Shown: positions 13,401-22,847, counted from the first letter of the stretch. The stretch: 64,000 nucleotides of DNA from Cristatella mucedo (GCA_009760855.2 WPIO01000006.1:4420001-4484000), one strand, 5' to 3'. The notes: generated from the letters alone by a model not told the origin. Numbers and translations: made by a program.

Positions 13401-16400
13401 ATTTGATAACATTTACTCAGTGAAAATCATTTGGAGTTTTGTTAAAGCTACTGCGGAGCTATTGGAGATCTTACAGCAAGTGCCAGTCATATTCAAATAT
13501 ATAGAGACTGGAATGAAATTGACATGGAATGAAACACGAGGAGTAGCTGGAATCCAGCGCCAAGTTTTCATTAAGAAAAGGTTCTCACGCGTTGCAAATA
13601 TTAATGTTGTAACGTAGTAAAGTGCAGACCATGCCATTTTGATCGGGGCTAGTTTAATAATGGACTCGTTTTGCTTAAATTTGATATCGACTATCGGTTG
13701 AATCAATTATGTCCGAAAAATACCCAGCATTGCAGCCAGCGGGTGGAAAGAAAGTTTCTGAACCCGACATTCGCTCACGATTTACAAAATGTCCTACGAA
13801 TTGTTAGTAAAATTCATTCGAATTATTTTATGGTCAGCACAGACTATTTCGGAATTAATTTGTCTTTCATGGTGAGCCGCGATGGCACACTAGATAAAGC
13901 GATTGCTTTTCACGACCTCGGTCCAGAGGTCGTGGGTTAGAATCCTACAGTGGGCAATCCTCTATGGCCGTCGCAAGCGGTCGTAATAGCCGTTAAGCCT
14001 CTTCTGTCGCTCTACAAAAGAAGCTGTTAAATCAGCTAGTATTTATTTATTTTCCCCCGTCGAATCCGGCATGGAGTCTCGGCGTCGGGGCTCCTGATAG
14101 TACGCTGTCTGACAAACGGCTCGTGGGCGCGCATGCTATGCACTTGAGGTCGCCGCCACTTGCTTGCTGCTGGCTTACTAAATGGTGTGCTCGTTTGCAA
14201 GTTTGGAGGCATCGAGGCCATCATCACTGGAATCTGCGACGAGTGGAGCGCCGTGCGCAGGCGCAGGGAGTGGTTCGTGCTGGCGGTCCTTGTCGCCTGC
14301 TTTCTCGGCGCGCTCGCAACGACGACATACGTAAGAGCGCTGCATGTCGGCGGCGGCGGCGGCGGCGTCGTATCGAACGGGTGGCGCTCCTGCCGTGCAT
14401 GTGTAGTAGCTCGCTCCAATGATTTCTGCACAGCAGCTGAGCCCTTTAAGGATGCTGCTTACAAGATCCGCTGTCTCAGTGTGAAGCGTGGCCTCGAGGT
14501 TGATGCCGGGCTTGCTGTTTGGTTAGAGTTTGACATTTTCTTTTCATTCCGTCAATCGCTATTTATGTAGCAATCGAATGAATGAGAAGAAAATGTCAAA
14601 CTCTAACCAGACAGCAAGCCCGGCGTCAAACTCGCGGCCATCGCATACATAACTGCATAGCTAGTGCGGCTAGGCCGCTCGTTGGTTCTCACTACTGTCC
14701 TCTTGCTGGCGCTGTAAACGCACATGTGCTCGTTTGAACTTGCCACGCCACACTTGCATGTCACTTGCGGAGTGTGAGTCAACTGCTGCTCATAGGACAC
14801 CCTAAGCGTGTGGCTGGATTAAAAGGCTTTGCTCTGCTAATAGGTGATGCTGTTGTGCGACCATCACCACGTGCTCGAAATTTAGGTGTCGTTTTCAACA
14901 GGGGCCTCAATTTGAGGAGGTTCATTCAGAAGACTGCTTCTACAGCTAGCCATCACGTCCGATGTCTATCCAAGATTAGGAGCTGTCTTTCACTGTGGCT
15001 TGGAAAATATTTAACTAGCTCCTTAGTTCTGTCTTGGCTTGATTATTGTAATTCCCTTTTGGCTGGGCTACCAAAGAAAGCAACTAGGCCACTGCAGCTG
15101 ACTATGAATATGGCTGCAAGGCTAGTCTTCAAGTCCCAGCGGTTTGAGCACGTGTCTCCTTTTCTAAAAGAGCTAGGATGGATGCCGGTTGAGCCACGGT
15201 TACAGAGCAAAGTTTTTACGCTGACCCGCAAGACCCACCACGTCATGGCACCTTCGAACCTAGCTGAATTGCTGCACCAGTTTCAGCCTCTTCGCGCGCT
15301 CAGGTCCAGTGTAGACAATAAATTAGCTGTACTATTCCTCCACTTAAAGACCGTTGGCGACACACGCTTTAGCTCTGCAGGTCCTATATTGTGGAACTCA
15401 CTTCCACAATTCTTACACAAACGACAACTGCTCTCCTGCTGCCGACTATGGCTCATCCATTTCATCGGTCCTGAGCTGCTACTACCATGCTACTCACTAC
15501 CTCAACTGCTCTCCTGACTCTGCTATGCTTACCACTTTCACTTTATTGCGTGGGACGAAGTCTGTTGGCTACCGAATGCGAACCAAAAGCCGCTTAGGCT
15601 GTGAGTGTGCTACACAAAAATCTCCTGCGTAACACCCACATAGTCTTTATGGCTTTGTGGCGTTACAGACGGAGATACATTACATTGAATTACATTAAAA
15701 AGAGCCGCTTTCACTTTTATTCGACCTTGAAATCGAGCGAGCCGAGCTTCCCGACCGCTCGTAGTTTGCAACTCGGGGTGTTGCATTCGTTTCCCGTTTT
15801 CGTACGCGAATGCGATGCCAGGTAATTATTAGCGGCGGATATGGTGAGAAGAAAGAATGCCGCCTTAATGCAGGGGCGAAGTCTATGGCGCGGAAGTAGG
15901 CCTTGCATTTTTCCGCTCGTTACTTGGCGCTGCCCACCCATTTGATTGCAGCTCAGGCGCATTGCAGTTCAAGTTGCTGACGCTGAGCTGCTCTAACCTT
16001 TCTCTGCCGCCGATTTCTGCCGAAGCACTAGCACCCACGGATCTCTGCTATGCGACGTATCGTTGTCTGTAGGTCTACGAATCTGCGAGCCCCATGTGTG
16101 AATGTTACGCTGTAGAGTGTTATGCAGCTCACTCAAAGCATTAGCTGCTATCGGTATGCATTCGGTAGCCAACATACTTCATCTCCCTCGAAAAAAGAGA
16201 AAGTTGGAAGCGTAGCTGAGTTCGGAGGGCAGTCAAGGAAGCGAATAAGATGGAAGTAGCCCGACAACTGGAAACAATGTACTGCAGTTGGCAGCGTAAA
16301 AGAAGATGTCTTTGCGATTGAATATTGGCAGTGAGCTCCAACGTCTAGGACCTGCAGAACAAACTAACTTACCTGACCCCGTCGGCAATGAATTTCTTGC

Positions 16401-19400
16401 GCCGACTGACTCATTGTCACTAGTGGCTCATGCACGTGGCCCAACTCACATCAAGGGTCATGGGCTCGAATAAATGTTCTCCTGAAAATTTATAATACCA
16501 TCCCTAAATGTTACCAGATCTGCTTATCTGGATTATGCAGATATCATTTGGTCTACAATGTGTGTAGTCTTTGCCAAGCAAAATCTGGAACGTAAATACT
16601 AATGCCACAGTGTGTTTAGTTGAAGTCGTCGCATAATAATCTCTACACAGATCTTAATTTGATATTTAAAATAAGTACTTTGAACGTCAACATTGTCAAC
16701 ACGGCCGGTGTCCAGTAAAGGTGCATCTCCTATGTCAAATGCTCTGATTATCTGCTGCCTTTAAAATCACTATGTCGCTGTACGGATGGCTCGTCCACAG
16801 GAGCCATTAGAGCCGAGCTCTCGCAATGAACGCTTACATTTCCAACTGTTACGACTACTGTATTGCTTAATGAAATACTCTCGCTAACCGTATTCTGGAT
16901 GTACTCACTCATTGCTTTTTAATGTGCTAATTTAGGGTGGAAACTACGTGATAAATCTCCTGGATGCCCACGGTGCACCGATATCTATCCTTTTCATCGT
17001 TTTCCTGGAGGCCATTTCTGTTTCGTGGTTTTACGGTAAGTTGAAATTGCTCTCTCAGCATTACGACTGCGTGTAGGAAGAATTCGCAATTAGCCGTGCA
17101 ATTGCTTAGATTTCAATAGTAGCAGCTTAATCTCTGGAGGAAATGCATCCTTGCTGCTGCTCAGAGTGAGCTGGAACCGTCCTTGGATGCGCCTTGTCTA
17201 TTTAAACCAAACCACAGGTTTTCATTAGATTTTATTTCTACAACATAGTAATACATTCCAAATATGCAGCATATGATATTTATAATGAAGATAATTGCAA
17301 ATAAGTAATAATACTGCCGCTGCTGCTGCCGTGGCGGCGGCAACAACAGCAGCAGCGAACCTTCCGATCGCAGACTTTGCCCATGGGCGGAGCAGCGTAG
17401 TGAGCCCAAAGCTACGTGCGTGGGCTGAACTGGCAGACACTACAATTTTCAGCTTTGAATTGCACAGAACATGCTAGCGGTGTGTGGCTTGAAAAATAAA
17501 TGAAAATTGATAATGAAGATACGTGCTAAATAACAAAATGGTAACATTGCTGTTATCAAGGCATTTTTGAGCGCCCTCAAGAACTTAATCTCTTTCTGGG
17601 CACTTCAAATATGCTGCAAAGGAAGCACGATTGTGTGGTTAGTATTATCATACTCAAAGACAAAAAGCATAGCATGGTTACTGGTGACATGCACAGGGTA
17701 AGCGTGCAAATGTGGTTAGTGGCATCCTGCACAGTGGCCGTACGCGTAACCATATAAAAGATGAATAATACGGAACCACTAAATTCTGTGAGAAATAGGT
17801 GCATTTTTATGTTCTTTTAATTGTCTGAGACATTTGGTAAGGGGACGTCAGTCGGTAGAGAGTTCCAGATTTTAGAAGCATATTAACGTAAGGCGTGATC
17901 TCCAAAGGATTTGACGTGTGTGCGAGGTTTTGATTCAGAAAAGCAGGTGGCACGATGCCTAGCCTGGCGGGAGAGTATATCTGACATGTAGGCTGGACCC
18001 AGAGAATGAAGAGACCTGAAACTGAGTGACAAAACTTTGAAGTCAATCCGTTGCTTGACTGGTAGCCAGTGCAGGTCGTCGAGAAGTGGTGTGATGTGGC
18101 AGCTGCGACGCTCACGATACACGAGCCTGGCAGCCCAGTTTTGCACCAGCTGCAAGTGCCTGATTGCACCGGCCGATAGACCAGCCATCGGTGAATTAAG
18201 TGCGACCAAGGACATAGCGTGACATTCTCGAGACTGTTTTAATTACAGGCGTTCGCAGATTCAGCAATGACATTGAGCGAATGACTGGATTTCAACCGGG
18301 ATTGTTCTGGAAGATTTGCTGGGCTGGAATCAGCCCTATATTCCTCTTGGTAAGTAATCACCTCTGAGAGGTTTTAGTTGTGCTTACGGTATGGTACTGG
18401 CAGGTCAACCTTGACCTTACGCAGTCATGCTGCACAGTCACATGTTTACTTATACACTCACGAATAGCCAGTGAAAAAATTTGTATTTGGAAATGAAACT
18501 CAAGTGCTCGCAAAGCTTGCATCGGCCCAGTTCCGTGTTTTATCGACGGTGCACTGGCCCCTCTACCAAATAAGGTAGCGCTTACGAAAGACTGCCCCTC
18601 AGCATCAGTCTGTAAGCTGCACGAGTGCCATTGAACATATACAATATACCTAAGCGAACAGCTATTAGGTAGGCAGACGCTCTCTCAGGCCGACTGCTTA
18701 CTCATCAAGGCTATGATGTTAGCAATCGGAATCGAGAGGTCGTGTAACGGAAGCTAACAAGAGATGGCTGTCTTGCTCTGCTGCAAAACGCTCTGATATT
18801 CCCGAGTGATGCTGGATTACCATATAAATCCTGTTTGTAAAGTTTTGGTATACACTAAAAAGTGCATAAGAGGCCCATTTTACCAATGGCAAACTCTTTC
18901 CTTAATGCAACACTATGCTCATATATCGGTAAGCGATTTGATATAAATCGAAGGATTTGATATCACTGTGCAAGAAATGTAGTTAGTTCGTTGACGTTTT
19001 TGTCAGTCTCGTAAATTTCGGCGACGCTTCGAAAGGAGGAGCGTTACTGTTCCGCTCGTTCCAGATTCTATTTATCATGTCCATTTGGACTTATCAGCCT
19101 CCGAACTTCAACGAGTACATCTACCCAGACTGGGCTGTCGCCGTTGGATGGATAATTACTGGCTCATCGCTGGTCTGCATTCCAATTGGCATCATGTACT
19201 CATTTTTCCGCTCGTCGGGCACTGTCGTCCAGGTAAGCTCAGCGGATTGTTTTTTTTTCTCAGCGTCAATTGCAGCTCGAAGACTCTTTCGAATAGAGCG
19301 ACTGAACTAAAGCGTCAAGGTTCAAAACGCTTTTTGAAGGTTAGCAGTCTGCACTGCTTGCTTGCATTTCCTGAGCTCGGAAGGAAACCGGAAACAGGAG

Positions 19401-20541
19401 GCGACACCCAAGTTGCTACTTTTCACTTATTGAAATAGGGCACCGTTGGGAGTGCACGTGAACGCAACCGAGGGCAGACTTCGCTAGGCATTTCTCATTG
19501 TACAGTGGACCGTATCGGCATGCACATCCTCCTTGGCTGCAAAGTCGACGCCAACAAAGTTGGGCTGCAAATTCACACACAGTCAGCTGGTGACAGTTTA
19601 GACGACCGTCCTACCTGGGAGGGAGGCTTGTCTGTGTGAGATTACGCTGCGGCGGCGGCTACTCGAGACATCCACCCTTCGAGAGCTGTGCGAGCCCGCC
19701 GAACTGCAGGCGGCGCCGAGCTCACCTTTCGCGCGATATCGAGTACCGATGGTCAGCTCGATCGACGCGCCGGGTAAATGCGCGTCGAGAGTGAACATTC
19801 GCGAGCCGCCCCGAGCCGCAGCCTTGACTCGATCTGCGAACTGCGATCTACTCAGTGACCGACGCAGCCGCTCGCCCGCCATGCTTCGAGCAGCGGCCCA
19901 TCGGCAGCGTCGAGTGCGGCTAGCGTCCAGGGAAGAGCGCGTCGCGCCTCGCCCCCTATACCCCCAGCAGCGAAAGGCACGCCGAGTCGTCTCGGTGGCT
20001 TCTTTAGAAGATGTCGACTCTGGCAGCCGAGTATTTGCTAGCCGCAGTGCCAGGCTCTCATTCTGCTGTGCTGGTTCAGCCCAGTGGTTCAGGTGCTTGC
20101 CCCGACCAAGATCTGGCCGAGGTCGCAGGCTCGAGCCCTGAGACACATGTGTAGCGCTTTAATAGAGACTAAGTTCTCTTAGGGCGCTATACCATTGAAT
20201 TATTATTAATATTATTACTTTAGAAGCTTAAAACGCACTTTTTTGGTACGGAATTCGGTGGGTCTTTTTTAAGTCCTTCACATGCATATTGCCGCTTACT
20301 TGCTCGTTTCTGCTTCTTGCGGATGTTGCCACCAAGTATTTGGTAATGCCTTATATGCAGTATCGGTAAAGTGCCTAGAAAGAGATTCAGCTCTGTGATG
20401 GTACCATACAAACATATCGCTATTAATAATAAAAAACAACTACAATAATAGTATTATTATTCTGCAGGTCCATACAGCTTGATATTTTGTGTCAGAATTG
20501 GTGACGCTCTGGAAAAAAGTATATATATATATATTTATATA

Positions 20542-20574
<33 letters not shown>

Positions 20575-21292
20575 ATATATATATATATATATATATGTGT
20601 GGTGCATGCATAAATAAATAAATATATATACGGTGCCAGTCGACATCAGAAATGATGCCCTGGTAGTGGCGGCCCGGAAAAAGATAGATAACTATGAGGC
20701 AGAAGCACGGTCTTTCCCGACCGCTGGCTACCAGTCAGCGGTGGTAAGGCCTTCCTAGTCGGCGCTCTGAGTGGCTGGTGGCTGGATTATGAAGCCTCCC
20801 TGGCAGAACTCGGCATTTCGCCCAACAAACGGGCGGAATTGCGGCTGCGCGTGCGAGCGCCATTTCCGGGTCGGAAGCCGTGTTGCCCCTGTTCCTGAAC
20901 CGGGGCACAGGTGGCCCCCGTGGCCCGGCAAGGCTCGGCTCCTGCGGCTAAGGTACACTTGTACACTTATTTTTTAAAATATCTAAAATATAAGCGCTGT
21001 ATATATGCACATATATATAATTATATATATATACGTAAATAAATAAATAAATAAATATATATAGATATGCAAAACAATTTATTTAAGTGGTTAACTTGCT
21101 TACCTGTGTTAACTGGCAACGCCTTGCCTTGCCGGGGCAGCGCATCCTACCCGTGCCTCCCAGTTCACGAATAGGGCTTTCGAGCGGGTAATGGCGTCAG
21201 TAATGATAATGGCTGCTGAGTGCCCCTACCACGATGGGCCTCACCACTGCCGACCAATAGTCAGCAGTCAGGAAAGCTCAGGCGATGGCCGC

Positions 21293-21328
<36 letters not shown>

Positions 21329-22666
21329 CGTACAAACGCTTTCAAGCTAAAGAGATATGCACGCGAACGTCAGAAAAAGGCAGACGTGTCCTAATGTTCC
21401 ACGTTGACTTAGAATATCAGTCAAATTCATAACAAGAAAATTATTCTACTATTTTTAATTTCAACTTAGCTGTAGAAGCTATACTTTCCCTCGGCCATGT
21501 TAAAAAGTAAATTACTAGTTGTATGCTAACCCAATGTGATTCAGAAATTGGAAAGGCTGACGCTCAAAATGGACTCTGCCAGCATATCTCCTGTTGAATC
21601 AGCTCGAAATCTAGGTGTCATGTCCCAAAGTGACCTCTCGTTAGACAATCACATCAGCTCCAAATCAAGTTTGCCTACTTTCAGCTAAAAAACATTGCTA
21701 AAATTCGGGCTTGTTTAGAAAAGATACCACGTCTAAGTTGGTCCATGCATTTGACATCTGGTTTTGACTTCTGCAACTCACTGCTTGATGGCCTACCGGC
21801 GTGTGCAATCAGGCGATTGCAGCTGGTGCAAAACTCCGCAGCTAGGCTTGTCTGTCATGGGCGTCGCAGTTACCACATAAAACCACTTCTCGCCGACCTG
21901 CACTGGCTCCCAGTCAAGCAACGGATCGACTTCAAAGTTTTGTCGCTCACTTTTAGGTCACTTCATTCTTTGGGTCAGGCCTATAACTCAGATCTGCTTC
22001 CCCATCAGACCAAGCATCGTACCACCCACTTTTCGGAATTCAACAGTTTACCAATACCTCGTAAAAACCTCAAATTTGTTGGAGACCGTGCATGTAGTTC
22101 GTATGCACCCAAAGCCTGGAACTCCCTCCCGACCTGAGTCAGAACATCCCCTGACTTGACCACATTTAAAAAGAACTTAAAAGCACGCCAATTTAGGACA
22201 GCATTTAGTGGGTCCCTGTGATTTGTCCTTTATGTGCTTTTACGTGCTGACACTACACATTCTGCCACTAACCACAATTGCATGCTGACCCTGTGCATGT
22301 CACCCCTAACCATGTTTATTCATGTTGTTTATCAAGAATGATATTACTCTCCGTTTAATCGCGTTTCCCTCTGCAGCAGATGCAAAGCGCCTAGAAAGAG
22401 ATTGAGTTCCCTGAGGGTGCTTTATCAAGTGCATTAATATTATTATCATTATTATTATTACGTTCCTCAACTTGCTTTGCCAAGCATTGTGAAGAACAGC
22501 ATAGGAGAGCTGATAAAGATTTTTGGTTTTGGTCTAATTCCAGCGGCCTTTTTCTCAATTAGTGCGTAAATATAAAACACTGTTCTTTCAGAGACTACGT
22601 GCGATTTGCCAACCGAAGGAATACAGTCCGAGCAATGAGATCGAGCACGAAGAGACGCATCTCTGA
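1183..22666 (+). CDS. SerT: Serotonin transporter (SLC6 family), 3' part, 11 exons
   Basis: Sodium- and chloride-coupled plasma-membrane carrier that takes serotonin back up from the synapse. Eleven exons with GT-AG borders join into one frame: 1409 bp, that is 2 bases of a split codon plus 468 codons and a TGA. They cover TM3 to TM12 and the C-tail; TM1 and TM2 are upstream of the window. Diagnostic strings are [14 protein letters not shown] (TM3), [12 protein letters not shown] (IL2), FFSLGPGFG (TM6), LGLDST then FGGIEA (TM8) and AISVSWFYG (TM10). Exon lengths 139-135-104-125-113-129-100-101-168 resemble animal monoamine transporter genes. EL4/TM8 (VYPE..A...[20 protein letters not shown]) fits insect SERT better than the dopamine transporter I know. 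SLC6 identity is nearly certain; substrate assignment is good but not proven. The introns hold many LINE and SINE copies, which is common for a long neuronal gene. Confidence 0.9.
1513..2370 (-). mobile_element. LINE-A fragment (L2/CR1-like), 3' part
   Basis: Reverse-oriented copy in SerT intron 1. It begins with an ATT-type tail, then the family's 3' UTR block (a 'ccctcggagaactgaatctttct' relative), then a decayed C-terminal RT region comparable to 23375-24300. It is old: many substitutions and no open frame. Confidence 0.75.
3255..3425 (-). repeat. tRNA-derived SINE
   Basis: Reverse-oriented. A B-box-like GGGTTCGAGCCC reads on the - strand near 3326-3338, with an A-box-like part near 3395-3420 and the family body (atcaccgccgctcgcagtgg). 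It resembles the copies at 58.5 and 58.8 kb. Confidence 0.55.
3426..4654. other. SerT intron 1 interior, nothing recognised
   Basis: No motif-bearing open frame or repeat that I can classify. There is a short palindromic GGCCGGCCGGCC run near 3906. The 80-codon frame at 4322-4564 is probably chance. Confidence 0.4.
4655..4990 (-). mobile_element. LINE-B 3' end, truncated
   Basis: Reverse-oriented copy of the tail seen at 15380-15705: a tail of 'attacattg' type, the block 'gttacagacggagat', 'ggctaccgaatgcg' and the last codons of the RT ORF (TRFSSAGP-type region). It is 5' truncated, as is usual for target-primed retrotransposition. Confidence 0.7.
5355..5400 (+). repeat. Perfect 23-bp tandem duplication carrying a splice acceptor
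   Basis: Positions 5355-5377 and 5378-5400 are the same 23 bases, each ending TTTGCAG. The second copy is the functional acceptor of the next SerT exon. The first provides a second AG 23 bp upstream. Confidence 0.9.
5401..5539 (+). CDS. SerT: SerT exon: intracellular loop 2 and TM4
   Basis: 139 bp, acceptor at 5399-5400, donor GTAGCG at 5540. It codes [15 protein letters not shown], the very conserved end of EL2 and start of TM4, then a hydrophobic helix ([16 protein letters not shown]) and WKGIKSSGK, as in human SERT (WKGVKTSGK). It ends on a complete codon. Confidence 0.95.
5795..5929 (+). CDS. SerT: SerT exon: TM5
   Basis: 135 bp (45 codons, phase 0 at both ends). Acceptor TATTTCAG at 5787-5794, donor GTACGT at 5930. 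It codes [19 protein letters not shown], typical of SLC6 TM5, then [10 protein letters not shown], the loop before TM6. Confidence 0.95.
6671..6774 (+). CDS. SerT: SerT exon: TM6 substrate-site helix
   Basis: 104 bp; acceptor CTGTAG ending at 6670, donor GTGAGT at 6775; ends 2 bases into an Arg codon. It codes the unwound TM6 with [20 protein letters not shown] followed by NNCYR. The Phe and Ser of FFSLG that line the monoamine pocket are kept. The usual aspartate of the preceding W-I-D-A motif is alanine here ([11 protein letters not shown]), and the following Ile is Thr. Confidence 0.95.
7060..7330 (-). mobile_element. LINE-B 3' end, truncated
   Basis: Another reverse copy of the LINE-B tail in SerT intron 4, with 'ccgtctgtaact', 'gcggtaaccaacagacttc' and 'gagtcaggagag' blocks in the same order as at 4.66-4.99 kb. 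Degenerate. Confidence 0.65.
8283..8430 (-). repeat. tRNA-derived SINE
   Basis: Reverse-oriented. The - strand reads a B-box-like GAGTTCGAATCC near 8370 and a tRNA-like head; the body ends in a 'gctgattaaatggcctc' tail on the + side, the same tail type as the 58.5 and 58.8 kb copies. Confidence 0.6.
8515..8605 (+). repeat. tRNA-like SINE head
   Basis: 'ggtttagcccattagtaaagg' resembles an A box and 'gtgggctcaagcc' a B box, with a spacing near that of a tRNA promoter. It resembles the head at 20075-20142. No folded tRNA with an anticodon arm was supported. Confidence 0.5.
8966..9690 (-). mobile_element. LINE-A copy, young, 5' truncated
   Basis: Reverse-oriented. (ATA)n tail at 8966-8990, 3' UTR, then a C-terminal RT ORF on - at 9207-9698 (163 codons, intact) with the family's [28 protein letters not shown] and AWNSLP blocks. 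It is almost identical to 23380-24080 and to 26200-26402, so the family moved recently. Confidence 0.85.
9691..11390 (+). mobile_element. LINE-A copy, forward, degenerate
   Basis: Forward copy abutting the reverse copy, 5' ends facing each other. It starts with RT upstream sequence, passes the catalytic Tyr-Ala-Asp-Asp codons at 10377-10388 (a TAG follows three codons later) and ends with the C-terminal ORF at 10757-11236 (159 codons) and the family 3' UTR. Stops and frameshifts make the full RT non-functional. Confidence 0.8.
11391..12758. other. SerT intron 4, 3' part, nothing recognised
   Basis: Low-complexity AT-leaning sequence without repeats that I can assign. Short frames at 12262-12495 on both strands carry no motif. 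Confidence 0.4.
12759..12883 (+). CDS. SerT: SerT exon: TM7
   Basis: 125 bp; acceptor ACTTTCAG ending at 12758, donor GTACGA at 12884. The first base completes Arg, then [20 protein letters not shown] and FSVLGFMAH, matching TM7 of SERT. It ends 1 base into a Gly codon. The preceding intron (6775-12758) is the longest in this gene and carries several LINE copies. Confidence 0.95.
12985..13097 (+). CDS. SerT: SerT exon: EL4 and TM8
   Basis: 113 bp; acceptor TTAG ending at 12984 after an intron of only 101 bp, donor GTAAGT at 13098. It codes [20 protein letters not shown], then [17 protein letters not shown]. The terminal Asp-Ser-Thr contributes sodium-site and substrate-site residues in SLC6 structures. 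Confidence 0.95.
13870..14050 (+). repeat. tRNA-derived SINE, near full length
   Basis: Forward copy in SerT intron 6. The head 'gtgagccgcgatggcacac' is followed by a degenerate B box (gtgggttagaatcc) and the tail 'gtcgctctacaaaagaagctg'. It matches the reverse complements at 58540-58720 and 58805-58985, which gives the family's orientation. Confidence 0.7.
14202..14330 (+). CDS. SerT: SerT exon: end of TM8, IL4, TM9
   Basis: 129 bp (43 codons, phase 0). Acceptor TTTGCAAG ending at 14201, donor GTAAGA at 14331. It codes [15 protein letters not shown], an arginine-rich intracellular loop (VRRRREW), and TM9 ([19 protein letters not shown]). Confidence 0.93.
14490..14639. repeat. Long foldback hairpin in SerT intron 7
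   Basis: Arms 14490-14549 and 14576-14639 are inverted copies of each other with few mismatches (they share GTTAGAGTTTGACATTTTCT) around a loop of about 26 bases. It could be a miniature foldback element or an RNA hairpin. Confidence 0.8.
14775..15705 (+). mobile_element. LINE-B copy, 5' truncated, C-terminal RT plus 3' tail
   Basis: ORF 14765-15517 (250 codons) aligns by eye with 52600-53388: [37 protein letters not shown] and [16 protein letters not shown]. It is followed by the 3' tail with 'gttacagacggagat' and ATTAC-type repeats. It defines the 3' end of the LINE-B family. Confidence 0.8.
16080..16360 (-). mobile_element. LINE-B 3' end, truncated
   Basis: Reverse-oriented tail copy. 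It keeps the 'gtgaatgttacgctgtagag', 'ggtatgcattcggtagcc' and 'gagctccaacgtctaggacc' blocks seen in the other tails. Non-coding. Confidence 0.65.
16936..17035 (+). CDS. SerT: SerT exon: TM10
   Basis: 100 bp; acceptor TTTAG ending at 16935, donor GTAAGT at 17036; ends 1 base into a Gly codon. It codes [13 protein letters not shown], then [19 protein letters not shown], the conserved TM10 signature ending in W-F-Y-G. Confidence 0.95.
17565..18200 (-). mobile_element. LINE-A copy, 5' truncated
   Basis: Reverse-oriented in SerT intron 8. 3' UTR block 'gcgccctcaagaacttaatctctttct', then a C-terminal RT region (frame 17883-18215, with [20 protein letters not shown] and [14 protein letters not shown]). 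It contains a frameshift and is older than the 9 and 23 kb copies. Confidence 0.75.
18249..18349 (+). CDS. SerT: SerT exon: IL5 and start of TM11
   Basis: 101 bp; acceptor ATTACAG ending at 18248, donor GTAAGT at 18350. It codes [17 protein letters not shown], then [16 protein letters not shown], matching the FW-ICW--ISP-FLL pattern of monoamine transporters. Confidence 0.95.
18350..19064 (+). other. SerT intron 9, nothing recognised
   Basis: Plain intron between two confident exons. No repeat or conserved block recognised. Confidence 0.5.
19065..19232 (+). CDS. SerT: SerT exon: TM11 and TM12
   Basis: 168 bp, phase 0 at both ends. Acceptor CGTTCCAG ending at 19064, donor GTAAGC at 19233. 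It codes [20 protein letters not shown], then [20 protein letters not shown] and a short segment to SSGTVVQ, the end of TM12. Confidence 0.95.
19490..20065. other. CpG-rich segment in the last SerT intron
   Basis: Markedly GC- and CpG-richer than its surroundings. It therefore stays open on both strands (182 codons on -, 19598-20146; 130 codons on +). Composition alone explains the long frames and no domain is visible. It might be a promoter-type island or an unknown repeat. Confidence 0.4.
20075..20218 (+). repeat. SINE with tRNA-like head and LINE-A tail
   Basis: The head (20075-20142) has A-box-like 'agcccagtggttcagg' and B-box-like 'caggctcgagccc'. The tail (20155-20218) has 'agagactaagttctcttagg', 'gcgctatacc' and ATT repeats, the same design as the LINE-A 3' end at 22380-22460. 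This is the classic SINE/LINE partnership. Confidence 0.65.
20521..20598. repeat. (AT)n microsatellite
   Basis: Interrupted TA/AT dinucleotide run. Further AT-rich runs lie at 20995-21065 and 21297-21327, flanking two GC-richer blocks. Confidence 0.9.
20640..20900 (+). pseudogene. Degenerate non-LTR retroelement C-terminus
   Basis: One frame reads [20 protein letters not shown] up to about 20750. After a one-base shift another continues [38 protein letters not shown] (split here) to about 20870. This looks like the C-terminal region after the RT of R2/NeSL-type ORFs, judged from the DALV..ARKKI...Y and F-VGALG-W patterns. It is a broken fragment between AT repeats. Confidence 0.4.
21531..22465 (+). 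mobile_element. LINE-A copy, 5' truncated
   Basis: Forward copy in the last SerT intron. C-terminal RT frame 21745-22137 ([20 protein letters not shown] and so on), TGA near 22137, complete 3' UTR with 'gcgcctagaaagagattgag' and an ATT-repeat tail at 22436-22460. Confidence 0.85.
22592..22666 (+). CDS. SerT: SerT terminal exon: C-terminal tail and stop
   Basis: Acceptor TTCTTTCAG ending at 22591. In the phase set by the previous exon it codes 24 residues ([13 protein letters not shown] and on to an acidic EHEETHL end), then TGA at 22664-22666. A short Arg-Leu-rich start after TM12 and a hydrophilic tail are usual for SERT. Another frame of the same bases stays open for 70 codons from 22599, but splicing phase rules it out. 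Confidence 0.8.
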   Translation, partial: RLRAICQPKEYSPSNEIEHEETHL

Positions 22667-22841
22667 ATTGGCCGTATTGTCAAGAAGAAAACGCGAAACC
22701 ATTGCAAGGATGAGTCGTCAACGCTTCGAACAAAATATGCTTTTTAAAGAATTCCGCGGCGAGTTGAAATTCTGGCGATGCTCCATCCATATAAGTCAAC
22801 AAGACAAATAACAATTTTACTCGTTTGTGCCTCAGTAAAAA

Positions 22842-22847
22842 AATAAA
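22842..22847 (+). terminator. Polyadenylation signal candidate for SerT
   Basis: An AATAAA lies about 175 bases after the SerT stop codon. It is the first canonical signal after the coding end, so a plausible 3' end, but no transcript evidence is visible. Confidence 0.4.

Noticed and set aside
19598-20146. 182-codon - strand frame
   Set aside because: Lies in a CpG-rich intron island. Arg/Ser-rich composition follows from base content, and the end runs into a SINE.
22599-22811. 70-codon arginine-rich frame at the SerT terminal exon
   Set aside because: Out of phase with the preceding exon. The in-phase reading gives a short tail fitting SERT.
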